64,000 bases of DNA, taken from NCBI GenBank assembly GCA_034401135.1, contig JAWZSP010000002.1, positions 4,216,001 to 4,280,000 on the forward strand, in the 5' to 3' direction. The stretch comes from Volutella citrinella (taxonomy: Eukaryota > Ascomycota > Sordariomycetes > Hypocreales > Nectriaceae). The notes below the pieces were generated by a model. That model saw only the letters and a program-made list of their open reading frames with translations, was not told the DNA's origin and did no database searches. Positions 54,086-63,798 of the stretch are shown here, piece by piece. The translations under genes and the position numbers were made by a program. Position 1 is the first letter of the stretch, and the number at the start of each line of letters is the position of its first letter.

Positions 54086-55810
54086 ATGGCACCAACAATG
54101 GCACAACGAGCTACCACCAACTCTTTCGCCATGGCGTTGCCCACGATTGATGCTGCGGCTCCCGCAATCTCGCAGAGTCCTCTACTTCGGCTCCCGTCAG
54201 AACTCCTCAACACATGCCTTGAGCTTCTGCCAGCACGCGACGTCAAGAGCGTGCGATTGACGTGCAAGTTCCTTGCCCAAAGAGCCCTCCTTTCGTTTCG
54301 TCGCGTTTTCTTGTCACCAAACCCCACCAACATCGCGGTTTTTAGAGCCATCGCAGACCATGATGTGTTTCGAAAACAAGTCACAGAGGTCGTCTGGGAC
54401 GATGCAACACTGCAGAGTCGGACGCAGAGGATTGACGAGATTCACGACCATCACCCATATACAACACCTCCGCCCGGTGACGTTCCAAACTGGTTCTTTG
54501 ATGGATGCCGATATAATGTCAGGGAAATATCGTCCCTCAAGGGCAAGGATATTCTCACCCCACACCACGAAGCTGTTCAAAAACAACTTGACGAGCACAT
54601 GCCCCTCGCAGAGTGTTACAGGCATTGGCAAAGGCTCAAGCAGCAGCAGGCGGAGACCATGGCAAGTGGCGCTGACGCTGAAGCCTTCAGATATGGCCTT
54701 GAGCGGTTTACGAACCTCTGCCGGGTCAAGGTCACCGTTGTCACCCATGGACGGCTGTTTTCTCCCTTCTACCAGACTCCTATGATCCGCGCTCTACCCA
54801 ACGGCTTCATCTATCCCATACCGCTGGGATGGCCAGGGCCAAGCTTGCATTCGAACAGCCCTGTAGCCGAGAATTGGAACATGTCTGGCTACGACTACAA
54901 GGAGTACTGGCATGGATGTCGTATTGTGCTGCGAGAACTGGCCCAGGGTCAGCACAACGTCACGGAGCTAGCCTTGGAGACATTCCAGACCGAGAGGGGC
55001 TTGAATTGCACCATTTTTGACCAACCATGCGAAGAGTCAGACCATCTGCAAGCCTTGATGAAGCGGCCCGGGTTTCGATCCCTCCAACTTCCTCTCATGG
55101 TTGGCGGACAAGAGGGCCACTGGGCCTCGCTTCGCAGCGGTGTTTTGGCCAGGACCCTCGCTGAAGCTTCGGGGCTCGAGTCCATTACCCTGCAAACAAA
55201 CATCGATCTTGGACAGTTCCCCGATCCAGAGGATGAGATCATGACGGGCGGTGTCGAGGAGTTCACTCCGCTCCGCACCGTCTTCAAGCTCGACAATTGG
55301 CCTTTTCTTCGACATTTCGGCCTCTCCCGCTTCTTCGTCAAGGTGGACGACTTGATGGCCTTTTTGGCTGCTCTTCCCTCAACATTGCGGTCGTTAGAGC
55401 TCAGTTTTCTCCTTTTTGTTCAGGACGGGGGAGATTACCGCAGTCTCCTTCCCAAGATGCGAGACTCCCTCTGTTGGCAAGATCGGCCAGCCTCAGAGCG
55501 GCCTCGAGTCATGATTGGTCTGGACAACGAGGAGCCATCTGCGCGCAGCATTTGGCTCGACAATGAGGTACACGACTTCCTGTATGAAGGCGGCCCAAAC
55601 CCGTTTCAAGAATTTCCAAATGAGGTGGAAATCGACGAAGGAGGGGTATTGAGAGATGCCATTGATGCTACTTATGAGCGGCCATTTATGTTTGAGCTTG
55701 AGTGGATGAAGTTGGGCATCATTGTCAAGAATCCGGTCGCCTTGGGTGAGTCGTCAGTCATCCCAAAGTTGCCGCACCCTGGTTACATTATTCCGTCTGA
55801 ATTTATGTAG
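54086..55810 (+). CDS. F-box protein, 574 residues
   Basis: An intronless frame from ATG 54086 (a shorter start at the MALPTIDAA methionine is possible). The F-box is at about residues 31-65: LLRLPSELLNTCLELLPARDVKSVRLTCK. The C-terminal two thirds contain scattered leucine-rich-like strands (FRSLQLPLMV, LRHFGLSRFFVKVDDLMAFLAALPSTLRSLELSFLLF), which suggest a poorly conserved LRR-like substrate-binding region. It would be an SCF ubiquitin-ligase adaptor; the target is unknown. It is the second F-box protein in the window, but the two look similar only in the F-box. Confidence 0.87.
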   Translation: MAPTMAQRATTNSFAMALPTIDAAAPAISQSPLLRLPSELLNTCLELLPARDVKSVRLTCKFLAQRALLSFRRVFLSPNPTNIAVFRAIADHDVFRKQVTEVVWDDATLQSRTQRIDEIHDHHPYTTPPPGDVPNWFFDGCRYNVREISSLKGKDILTPHHEAVQKQLDEHMPLAECYRHWQRLKQQQAETMASGADAEAFRYGLERFTNLCRVKVTVVTHGRLFSPFYQTPMIRALPNGFIYPIPLGWPGPSLHSNSPVAENWNMSGYDYKEYWHGCRIVLRELAQGQHNVTELALETFQTERGLNCTIFDQPCEESDHLQALMKRPGFRSLQLPLMVGGQEGHWASLRSGVLARTLAEASGLESITLQTNIDLGQFPDPEDEIMTGGVEEFTPLRTVFKLDNWPFLRHFGLSRFFVKVDDLMAFLAALPSTLRSLELSFLLFVQDGGDYRSLLPKMRDSLCWQDRPASERPRVMIGLDNEEPSARSIWLDNEVHDFLYEGGPNPFQEFPNEVEIDEGGVLRDAIDATYERPFMFELEWMKLGIIVKNPVALGESSVIPKLPHPGYIIPSEFM

Positions 55811-56394
55811 TAATTACCAAAGTTCTGACCTTCAGCACTGTTGAGTTCTACGCTGCTCTACTTCCATGGTTCAACAAATAGTGTGATACAAGCGGGGTTT
55901 TTAGTCCGCTCTTCGCGTTTGCCCAGTCCCTTATGGCAAGAGAGGCAATGTAAGTTTTGCTGATATCATAGTCCAATCCTTCCTATAACGTCCTGAGTTA
56001 TTCTATTCCTACGCTGCGAATCTGAAAGAGCACACTCCGTTTGTTGTAAATCTCGCTTCGGATTCCCCGAGTTACCCTACGTAGGCCAATGCCCGAAGAC
56101 GTGCTTCGTGATTATGTGGGGGAATATGGAGATTAGGCTATCTCCGAGCTCACATAACAGATCCATGCTCGGATGCTACTCCACCCGGTTCTCCCGTCCA
56201 ATGAGCATGCTGGAAACCCGAGTGGGCAAATAAGAACCTACAGACTGTCCCCAACCCAACGCAACATCCTGACGGGCGCACGTGATGTTGATGGACGATG
56301 GCGACGCTCATCGCCAGTCTGTCCCCTCGCGGTGCCAGCTTTCTAATGACATCGAGTTCTAGCGATATATACTGTTATCGGGCCACTAGACGCA
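55811..56394. promoter_or_regulatory. Promoter region of the next Zn2Cys6 gene
   Basis: 584 bp. A TATA-like GATATATA lies at 56364-56371, about 25 bp before the ATG at 56395. One CGG-N5-CCG arrangement (CGGTTCTCCCG, 56187-56197) is present but lacks the longer arms of the 41-46 kb sites and may be chance. Confidence 0.45.
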
Positions 56395-58153
56395 ATGGAG
56401 ACCGTGCAGACAGTTGCAATCCCGCCCAAGCGGGCAAGATCCAAACGAAAGACGGGCTGTAGGACATGCAAGTGAGTTCCAGCCATGATGGCTTCCCACC
56501 AGGCGCTATTTAACACGGCTTCTCAGAGTCCGGCGTATCAAATGTGACGAATCGAGGCCCAGGTGCCGTAATTGCGCCACCACAGGCAGGCAATGTGAAG
56601 GCTACGGCGTTTGGACCCAGCAAGGCATAGCACACCCCAGCTCCTTGAGTCGCAAGAGTCCCACGCCAGGGCCAGCATTTGCTTTGCGCCATGGGGCACT
56701 GAGCCTTCTCAAAAGAGACGACCGCTTGCATTTTGATTGGTTCGTTCATCGCAGCGCTAGAAAATTGCCTGGCTTATTCCGTTCCGCGTTCTGGGATGAC
56801 CTTGTGGTCCGGGTTGTCTGTGACGAGCCAGCAGCGTTGCATGCGGCCATTGCACTGGGATCCGCCCACAAGACGGACGCTTTTCATCTGGCGGCCGAGA
56901 GACGTGACTGCGGTGACATTACTGATGGTGAAAAATACACTCTTCAGCATTATAATCTGGCAATTCACCATCTCCAGCCACACATGTCGAGCAGAAGCAA
57001 GGCATCCGTCCGCGTCACACTGACTGTCTGCATCATGTTTACCTGCTTGGAGTATATGCTCGGCCACTATAGGACAGGTGAGCGTCATTTGTCAAATGGC
57101 ATGAGGTTGTTAGATGGCTTGATGGACGCCCAAGTCGGACAGATCAACCCAACTGGGGATGCCCTTGACAGCGCTCTCATTGATTCGTTTTCGATATTGA
57201 ACCTACACTCGATCATGCTGGATTCCGCATCACCAAAGCGACGCAAGACGTCACAAAGCTGGTACGACTATCCGATACCGGTCATGTTTGATTCCATGTC
57301 ACAGGCCCGAAAGAGACTCGACTGGCTCCTCAATGACATTCTCTGGCTCGGAACCCAGTTCCAGACAGCATGCCTGGAGGGTCCACAGGGAGTAGCAATC
57401 TCAGCTGAGTTGACGGCCATGAGAACAAGGATCCGAACACAACTTGCATCCTGGGATAGGGTCTTCAAGGTGTCGAGAGCGTCCCTAGTTGCGCAAAACG
57501 GCTACACTGGCCAAATGGCGTACCAGGTTCTGCAAATATTTAGTTCGATGGCCTACATCATGGCAGAAACATGCATCAACTCGGCAGCGGAAATGGCATA
57601 CGACCATCACACGGATGCGTTTATATCCATCCTAAACCAAGCGGAATCTTTCGTCAAGAGAGTCTTCTTGACAGACTTGAAGAATACAGATTTGGAGCAC
57701 CATGAAGGCATGCCAAACTTCACCACAGACAGGGGATGGATCATCCCTCTATACTTCACAGCTATCAAATGCCGGGTTTCTCGGCTTCGACAGAAAGCAA
57801 TTCAGATGCTGAAAAGCGTAGCCAGCAGAGAAGGGGTGTGGGATGGGGAGTTGGCTGCGGCTGTTGCAGAAGAAGTCTTCAGGATGGAGGAGATGCATGT
57901 CAATGCAAGGCTGGAATGTGATCCAAAGCTTTCTGATGTGGCAGCTGGATATGACTTGCCATCCGTTCCAGAAGAAGACAGGCTTACTGACGTCCGGGTC
58001 ATTGTACCAGATGTTACGAGGAGGGAGAATGTTACGATGGTCTACCATAGTCGCCGTGGGAATAGTAAGCTAGAACAAAAGGCGAAGAGTTATGACGGTT
58101 TGTTAGGGCATTGGAGGGATGGAGATCCTAGCGCTCTCGCAAGACCAAATTGA
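56395..58153 (+). CDS. Zn2Cys6 transcription factor
   Basis: Two exons (56395-56471, 56527-58153) encode 567 residues. The intron splits the cluster: KRKTGCRTCK, then VRRIKCDESRPRCRNCATTGRQC, giving the full C-x2-C-x6-C-x5-12-C-x2-C-x6-8-C pattern. Downstream, LFRSAFWDDLVVRVVCDEPAALHAAIALGSAH and CIMFTCLEYMLGHYRTGERHL match the conserved middle region of fungal C6 regulators of this length. The C-terminus is polar. It is a nuclear DNA-binding protein with unknown targets; the SDR gene 480 bp downstream on the same strand is one candidate. Confidence 0.92.
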
Positions 58154-58637
58154 GGAGGGTTGAGCAATTTTCGGGGTACCTTGTTCCATCCGATGATCCG
58201 ACACTTTCACTATACCATCAAACAAGCAGATAATAAAGCAAAGAAGACGTGTGGCATGGAGAATTGTTCGTAGAGGCCTTGGGGGGTGGACATAATGCGG
58301 TCCACCGCCAGGGGCCATTCGTAGCCGTGATTCGCCACCTCGCAAACCACTGATCCGGATTGGTCGAACCCGGGGTCCAAGGATTGCGATGCATCAGCGC
58401 AGCAAACTCGTCATTCGTATCTATCCACTACCGGTAGCCATTCAGATGCGGAGAAAAGCGAGAAGCATGGTAATAACAATGGTAGAAAGCTCCGTCTCGG
58501 CCTCGACGTCTCCTAAGTCCGGCGAGCTCTGGGTTATAAAGACCACGACGAGCACGTAAGTGAATTCCTCATCAACCAGCTCTTACACAAACTCATCATC
58601 TCAATTCACATCTGATAACCATCTGACACCCCTCAAA
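58154..58637. promoter_or_regulatory. Promoter region of the SDR gene
   Basis: 484 bp. A good TATA box (GTTATAAAG, about 58533-58541) lies 100 bp before the ATG at 58638, followed by a CT/CA-rich leader, a common layout for well-expressed fungal genes. Confidence 0.5.
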
Positions 58638-59573
58638 ATGGCCGAGCACACCTTTGTTCCCAACCCCAACCAGACATACCCCTTCAACCCCGCCACTGAC
58701 ATTCCGTCTCTGGCTGGCAAGGTCATACTCATCACCGGCGCCAATACCGGCCTTGGCAAGCAAACAGCCCTGGAGCTTGCCCTGCACGGCCCCAAACACA
58801 TTGTCATCGGCAGTCGCAGCCTGGAGAAGGGCGAAGCAGCCGCAGTCGCGGTTCGCCAAAATGCAACCCCAGGCACAAGCGTGACTACCCTTGAGATGGA
58901 CCTCTCAAGCTTTCGATCCATCAAACAGGCGGCGGGCAAGTTTCTCGTCCTTGAAGACAAGCTCGACATTCTCTACTTGAATGCCGGCCTCATGGGTCCT
59001 CCACAGTCGCTCACCGAAGACGGGTATGAGATCCAGATGGGCATCAACCACGTCGGCCACGCGCTGCTGCTGAAGCTGCTCACTCCCGCGCTGCGCAAGA
59101 GCCCCAAAGCTCGCATCGTTAGTGTTGCCTCGTCTGGCTACTCGCACTGCGACCCGCCCGCAATCGCCTTTGACAGCCTCAAGACCATCGATGCACCAGT
59201 CGAAGCCCTGCAGCGGTACACGCAGAGCAAGCTGGCCAATATTCTCTATGCGCGCCAGTTTGCTCTCTACCACCCGGACTTGACTATCGTGTCGCTCAAC
59301 CCCGGCGAAGTGGACACGGACTTGTTCCATAGGGTGCCTGGTGATGACAGGATCAAGTATATTCATACTGTGATCGCGCCCAAGGCGGCTGGGAAGATCC
59401 AAGAAGGTGTCAAGAACCATCTCTGGTGTGGCACCAACGATAGCGTCAAGAGTGGCGAGTTTTACGATCCGGTTGGAGTTAGTGGTACCCTGGTGGCCCC
59501 TGGAACGGATGATGAGCAGGCCAAGAGACTTTGGGCCTGGACCCAGAATGAGCTCCAGGACCACGAGATTTAG
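58638..59573 (+). CDS. Short-chain dehydrogenase/reductase (retinol-dehydrogenase-like)
   Basis: An intronless frame of 311 codons from the ATG at 58638; the frame is open further upstream but into the leader after the TATA box. The Rossmann motif VILITGANTGLGKQTALEL binds NAD(P), NAG in YLNAGLMG stabilises the fold, the catalytic serine is in SVASSGYSH, and the Y-x3-K pair is in RYTQSKLANILYA. LNPGEVDTDL is the usual post-catalytic strand. The sequence resembles fungal retinol-dehydrogenase or WW-domain-oxidoreductase-like SDRs; the true substrate is unknown. It has no signal peptide and is convergent with the RTA1-like gene, with 230 bp between stops. Confidence 0.93.
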   Translation: MAEHTFVPNPNQTYPFNPATDIPSLAGKVILITGANTGLGKQTALELALHGPKHIVIGSRSLEKGEAAAVAVRQNATPGTSVTTLEMDLSSFRSIKQAAGKFLVLEDKLDILYLNAGLMGPPQSLTEDGYEIQMGINHVGHALLLKLLTPALRKSPKARIVSVASSGYSHCDPPAIAFDSLKTIDAPVEALQRYTQSKLANILYARQFALYHPDLTIVSLNPGEVDTDLFHRVPGDDRIKYIHTVIAPKAAGKIQEGVKNHLWCGTNDSVKSGEFYDPVGVSGTLVAPGTDDEQAKRLWAWTQNELQDHEI

Positions 59574-59803
59574 GGTTCTAGCGGCAGGTTAAGAGATGGA
59601 GGAAAGTAGATAAGAATTCAAGATGGAATTTGTACAGACGCGTTTATTGGAGGTTCTAATTTTAGCTTGTTACCTTCGCCCTCCATTACCTCATGGAATA
59701 GGAGCCGGACAGATTACAGTCATATGTGTAAACAACTGAAGATCACAGCTGGTCCCATACTCTAACCGAAATGTCAAATCCGTGTCTGTGCTGTTGACCG
59801 TAT

Positions 59804-60726
59804 TTACGCCTCCTGGTGACTGTGCGGTTTGAGGTTCACACCAGGACCGGCAAGGATATCCTCGGAGTTGACGCGTTGATGCGGAGAATCCAAGTCGAAC
59901 CGAGGTGGGTACCAAACCCCAAATATGACCATGACGGCAAACATTGGTATGGAGTCAAACACGTAAAGAGTCCATTCATGAGTGAGGGGGTAGCCGTCGA
60001 CACCCATGATGAACTCGATGACGCGGAAGACGCTGCGGGCCAAGATGAGAGTGCTGACAATGTAGAGCATTTTCATTGTAAGCCTGGCGAACTTCCATCC
60101 AGGAAACGCGGCTTCTGGCGTGCGACGAAAACGGTAGTGAAAGTGTAGCGCAGTGGCAATGAACAGCCCAAACGAAACAATTTGGATGAACAGGCCAGCC
60201 ACAACAAGCTGCTGTCCCAGTTGTGCCTTGCTGCCGGTGGCCATCAAACCAGCTGCCGATCCCTGAACGAGAAATGAGAGAATGTCACCCCCCAGGAAGA
60301 TCTTGGTGAGCCACTTGACCGGCACTAGACTGTATGACTCGCCGCGGACGGATCGAATGAGGCGGCCGAGGATCATGTAGATGGATACGGCGTAGAGCAC
60401 GGGCGGCAGGAGGATGAAGGTGTTTTGTATAACAAAGGGCATTAGTCGTTCTGTCGCAGAGCTGGCCTTGGCGCGAGCACAGTATCCAACAAACATCACT
60501 GTAATGGCTCTTGGTTAGATGTGCCACGAGTGGTCAAGGGAAGGGGAGAGGACGAACTGAAACCGCCGGCCACCATTGGAATGCAGAACCAGAGTCGGGT
60601 TTTGTAGAGTCTCCAGGCATGTCCAGAAGTCGCAATCAGGAACATGATGGCGAAGATGACTGCCAGTGGAAGACTGGGCACATACTTCCACAGGTAGTAG
60701 CCTCCTCGATAGGGCTTTGGTCCCAT
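59804..60726 (-). CDS. RTA1-like seven-TM protein
   Basis: Two exons from ATG 60726. The first encodes YYLWKYVPSLPLAVIFAIMFLIATSGHAWRLYKTRLWFCIPMV, typical of RTA1 family N-termini. The second covers the remaining spans, with VMFVGYCARA, QNTFILLPPVLYAVSIYMILGRLIR, FLGGDILSFLVQGSAAGLMA and ILARSVFRVIEFIMGVDGYPLTHEW, all family signatures. It ends with a polar tail at 59804. RTA1-like proteins are membrane proteins tied to lipid translocation or to resistance against membrane-active compounds. A TATA box on the minus strand (60833-60842) lies about 110 bp upstream. Confidence 0.92.
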
Positions 60727-61434
60727 GTTGGCGAGTTCGATATTTGGGGGTAGGAGTTAGCTGGAGATGATGACGATGGTGGTAAGAATGTGATGTGCAT
60801 GTTGTCTGGAGGGAAGTATGGTACAAACACCCTTATATAAAGCCCGACTCCAGTCGTCATATCGCAAATAGGAGCGGAGATTAGAACTTGGTCTGTCAAC
60901 GAGGAGGAATGCTGAAGCCTTGGACCGTACAACGTCACGAAGAGAGCTGATTTCACCAATCAATCGTGGCTAAATACGCAAAATGGGGCATGTCAGTTGT
61001 GGGTCGCCAGTAGGAGGCTAGCAAGTACGACGATACGGACAAACCATGGAGATACCCACTCCCGCACTGACTGGGTCACAAAGGCCGCGAAGCTGCACTG
61101 CCCAAATCACCAGGGGTTTCTCTGCATGAGGACCGTGGCGTCTCATCTTGGGAAGTGAGACGCGTAAGCATTCGGCAGCACTTTTGGTGGATTGACGAGT
61201 TCTGATGAAACATAACTCCCGGTTCGTTTGGAAGTGTAGATGAGAAATACGAGACTACTACCTCTGGGCTGAAGAGCACAAACATCACTCTTGGCTGGGT
61301 AAAATGGATGGGACAACATCTCGAAATCAATCGGTTTCTCATACTGTTCACTGGTGGTTTTGTCATTTCCCATGGAATGTGTCTTTGTATAAAAAAGTAA
61401 CAGCATGCAGCTGCAACGACAGACTAGCAAAAAA
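60727..61434. other. Intergenic between the RTA1-like and tRNA genes
   Basis: 708 bp. It holds the RTA1-like gene promoter (minus-strand TATATAA at 60833-60842) at the left and the Pol III stop of the tRNA gene at the right. No gene is supported. Confidence 0.55.
61429..61434 (-). terminator. RNA polymerase III terminator of the tRNA gene
   Basis: Six T residues on the minus strand directly after the discriminator base of the tRNA, the normal Pol III stop signal. Confidence 0.85.
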
Positions 61435-61531
61435 TGATAAGGACGAGATTCGAACTCGCGCGGATTGCTCCATCAGGAAACGTGTTAAGGTAACCTTAAC
61501 CTGACGCCATAACCAACTCGGCCACCTTACC
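61435..61531 (-). tRNA. tRNA-Leu (anticodon AAG) with a 15-nt intron
   Basis: Read on the minus strand: acceptor GGTAAGG pairs with CCTTATC (one G-U), followed by discriminator A. The D arm is GGCCGAGTTGGTTATGGC, with the box A sequence. The anticodon stem TCAGG/CCTGA encloses TTAAGG, so the anticodon is AAG (61495-61497). An intron at 61479-61493 starts one base after the anticodon, the standard eukaryotic place, and its CCTTAA can pair with the anticodon loop TTAAGG. The long variable arm and TTCGAAT (box B) complete a class II tRNA of 82 nt after splicing. Confidence 0.92.
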
Positions 61532-61642
61532 CTACAGTTATTATTTCAGGCTGAATTCAGACACTATAGAGCTGGCAACGCGAGCACTAGAGAAATCCAC
61601 CACCCGCGAACCAGGTTCTCACTTCTCGACGAGGCCCAACTG

Positions 61643-63271
61643 TTAAAACAACTCGTGATTCGAATATAGCCCTGGCTCCTCCCTGTGCCTACAAGTGTAC
61701 GAAGTGGCCTCATCAGGCTCTTCGCCGATATAAATCTGCTGCAATGGAAATGCGCAAAGCGGTCGCCGACTCCCCGCGGCATCCACAGCATCCAAGACGG
61801 TGGGCGCTATTTCGTTCTCGACCCACGAGACCAATTGTCCAAAAGCATCGATTGGGGCTGCTCCGAGGCCGCCATAGCAGTGGCCCACGCCAGGCGCTTC
61901 GTAGAAGCGAATGAAGTCGTGTGAATCGGGGTGCAGTTTGGCCACCTCTTCCATGTACGCGATGGTGCCGCCGGGCGGGATGACCTCGTCGGCGAGACCA
62001 TGCCAAGCAATCATCTTGCCGCCCGCTGCCTTGAATTCCGTGAGGTCCGGGTTATCAGCAGCGAGCATGGCGCCGTATTCACTGTCCGACTGGGACACGT
62101 ACGCCAGGAGCTGCCCCTTGGTCATGGTGCGAGCGTTCCAGGCAGGATCCTTGGCCAGAAACCAGCGAAACCAGCTCTCAAGCAGTGTAGAATTTACCAA
62201 GTTGCAAGTGCCATTCAAATCACAGGTGGTGGGCAGATATGCGGCGCCCAGGTTGGCGTCCTTGTTCAACCCAAACCAGCCAGTCTTCCCATCGACACTC
62301 TTGAGTCCCGACCAGGCTGCCTGCACCGCGCGCGCGGCAGCTTCAGTAAATTGCTGTTGAGTCCCGTTGCAGGAGAAATAATGACCGACAATATCAAGAG
62401 GGTTGAAGTGACAAAGGTCCGGAAGGGCAATGATGCCGTCGCGGACGCCGTCTACACCGTCGCATGCATCGACGGCAGCTTTGGTGAAAGCCTCAATCTC
62501 ACAAGGAGCCGGCACAACTCCCAAATCTGTCATGACTTGAGTTGCCCAGTACCCTGCCGGGATAAATGTCTGCATGTTGATGGCGGGCGCCGCGGCCATG
62601 ATGCCGTCAAAGTCTTCAGCGAATCGCTGGGCGATCATCATGCCCTGGCGACCCCCTCCCGAACATCCGGTAAAGTACGAGTAACTGGGACCCATGCCGT
62701 AGTAGCTTTTTGTCACAGCCTTTCCGATAATGGCCATCTCGTGTAGCGAAGTCGAGCCCCAAGCGTCAACTAGGTGCATATCCACCTGCCCAGGGCTCTT
62801 GAGGGCCCACGTCTCTGGGCTTTGGGCAGAATCAGTGCCCCGAGCGTGACCAGCATCCGTGTCGAGCGCAACATAGCCACCACCCACTGCCTGGGTCATG
62901 TACAAGGGTCCGAAGCTTGCGCTGTAGCCACCACCACCAACAGCTTGCAGTCTGCCGTTCCAGGAGTCGGGCAAGGGTAGCCAGACTTGGACGTTGACGG
63001 AGTCGATTTCATCGACATGAGTGTATGTAACGGAAACATTGCAAAAGCTGATGGTGTAGGACTGCAATCGAGCACTGCCAGGTGGGAGCGACCTGGCGGT
63101 GTAGTTGTAGATTGGCGTAGCGGTAATGCTGATCGGGACTGCACTCTCGATGTCTGGAAACGCAAAGGTATTTGGGGAGCAGTCGTGGGCTTCTTGCGGC
63201 GGAAGAAATGCTGCTGCATCGACGGTGGCGCGCAGCAGCGTGATGATGGTGATGATGGTGATGGAGCGCAT
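61643..63271 (-). CDS. Secreted tannase / feruloyl esterase family protein
   Basis: An intronless frame of 542 codons from ATG 63271. The N-terminus MRSITIITIITLLRATVDAAA is a signal peptide. VWLPLPDSWNGRLQAVGGGGYS is the family opening; the nucleophile is in FTGCSGGGRQGM, the acid in WHGLADEVIPP, and the histidine in PGVGHCYGG. The neighbouring cysteines (CS and HC) form the CS-D-HC arrangement known for tannases and feruloyl esterases. A calcium-binding-like stretch VDACDGVDGVRDGII is also typical. Several N-x-S/T sites fit secretion. It would release phenolic acids from plant esters or tannins. A Zn2Cys6 regulator starts divergently 527 bp away. Confidence 0.94.
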   Translation of the reverse strand: MRSITIITIITLLRATVDAAAFLPPQEAHDCSPNTFAFPDIESAVPISITATPIYNYTARSLPPGSARLQSYTISFCNVSVTYTHVDEIDSVNVQVWLPLPDSWNGRLQAVGGGGYSASFGPLYMTQAVGGGYVALDTDAGHARGTDSAQSPETWALKSPGQVDMHLVDAWGSTSLHEMAIIGKAVTKSYYGMGPSYSYFTGCSGGGRQGMMIAQRFAEDFDGIMAAAPAINMQTFIPAGYWATQVMTDLGVVPAPCEIEAFTKAAVDACDGVDGVRDGIIALPDLCHFNPLDIVGHYFSCNGTQQQFTEAAARAVQAAWSGLKSVDGKTGWFGLNKDANLGAAYLPTTCDLNGTCNLVNSTLLESWFRWFLAKDPAWNARTMTKGQLLAYVSQSDSEYGAMLAADNPDLTEFKAAGGKMIAWHGLADEVIPPGGTIAYMEEVAKLHPDSHDFIRFYEAPGVGHCYGGLGAAPIDAFGQLVSWVENEIAPTVLDAVDAAGSRRPLCAFPLQQIYIGEEPDEATSYTCRHREEPGLYSNHELF

Positions 63272-63798
63272 TGCAGAGCTAATGATGCTGATCGTAGTCT
63301 AGATAGCTTAACTGCTTTGAACGGTCGAGGGGCTGTCTATAAGCTTATGTATACCGACTCTCCAACCTGTTCCATGCCAGAAAGGCCGCTGCATTTCATT
63401 ATATCCATAGTTGTCGATGCTAGTGGCGTGACTGATTGCGTATTGCTTGGCTGTTGCATGGCTGCTGCATGGCTGCTGCATGGCTGCTGCGTATTCGATT
63501 TTGGCGAAACGAGGAGCCACACCCTCCTGAGCCATGACTCGCATCCCATGCCACCCGAGCAGCTATTTGGCATTGGGAATAGTGTAGTGGAGCCCGCGTA
63601 TCGAGAGCACAGTCCGGCAAAGCGAGTCGTACTTGGCGTCATCTGATTCGCTGGCTCAGGCCGAACGAACGGGGAGGGGCCGCGCAACACTACGAAACGA
63701 GAGCTGGATACGACGCAGTAAAATACACGACGGACAGCCGTATCGAACAGCAAGAGACTGGTAAACCTTTCATATGCCCACGCGAGCCGAGAATCCTG
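63272..63798. promoter_or_regulatory. Divergent promoter of esterase and regulator, with an 11-bp tandem repeat
   Basis: 527 bp between the two starts. It includes the tandem repeat at 63447-63490. An open minus-strand frame across it gives runs of Cys, Ser, His, Ala and Gln typical of translated repeats and is not a gene. Confidence 0.5.
63447..63490 (+). repeat. 11-bp tandem repeat, four units
   Basis: The unit ATGGCTGCTGC is present three times exactly (63458-63490), preceded by one variant copy (TTGGCTGTTGC, 63447-63457). It lies about 175 bp upstream of the tannase start codon. Confidence 0.8.

Noticed and set aside
56187..56197. CGG-N5-CCG upstream of the 56395 regulator as a member of the 41-46 kb motif set
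   Set aside because: Only the bare triplets match; the flanking A and T positions differ, and bare triplet pairs are expected several times in a GC-rich window of this size.
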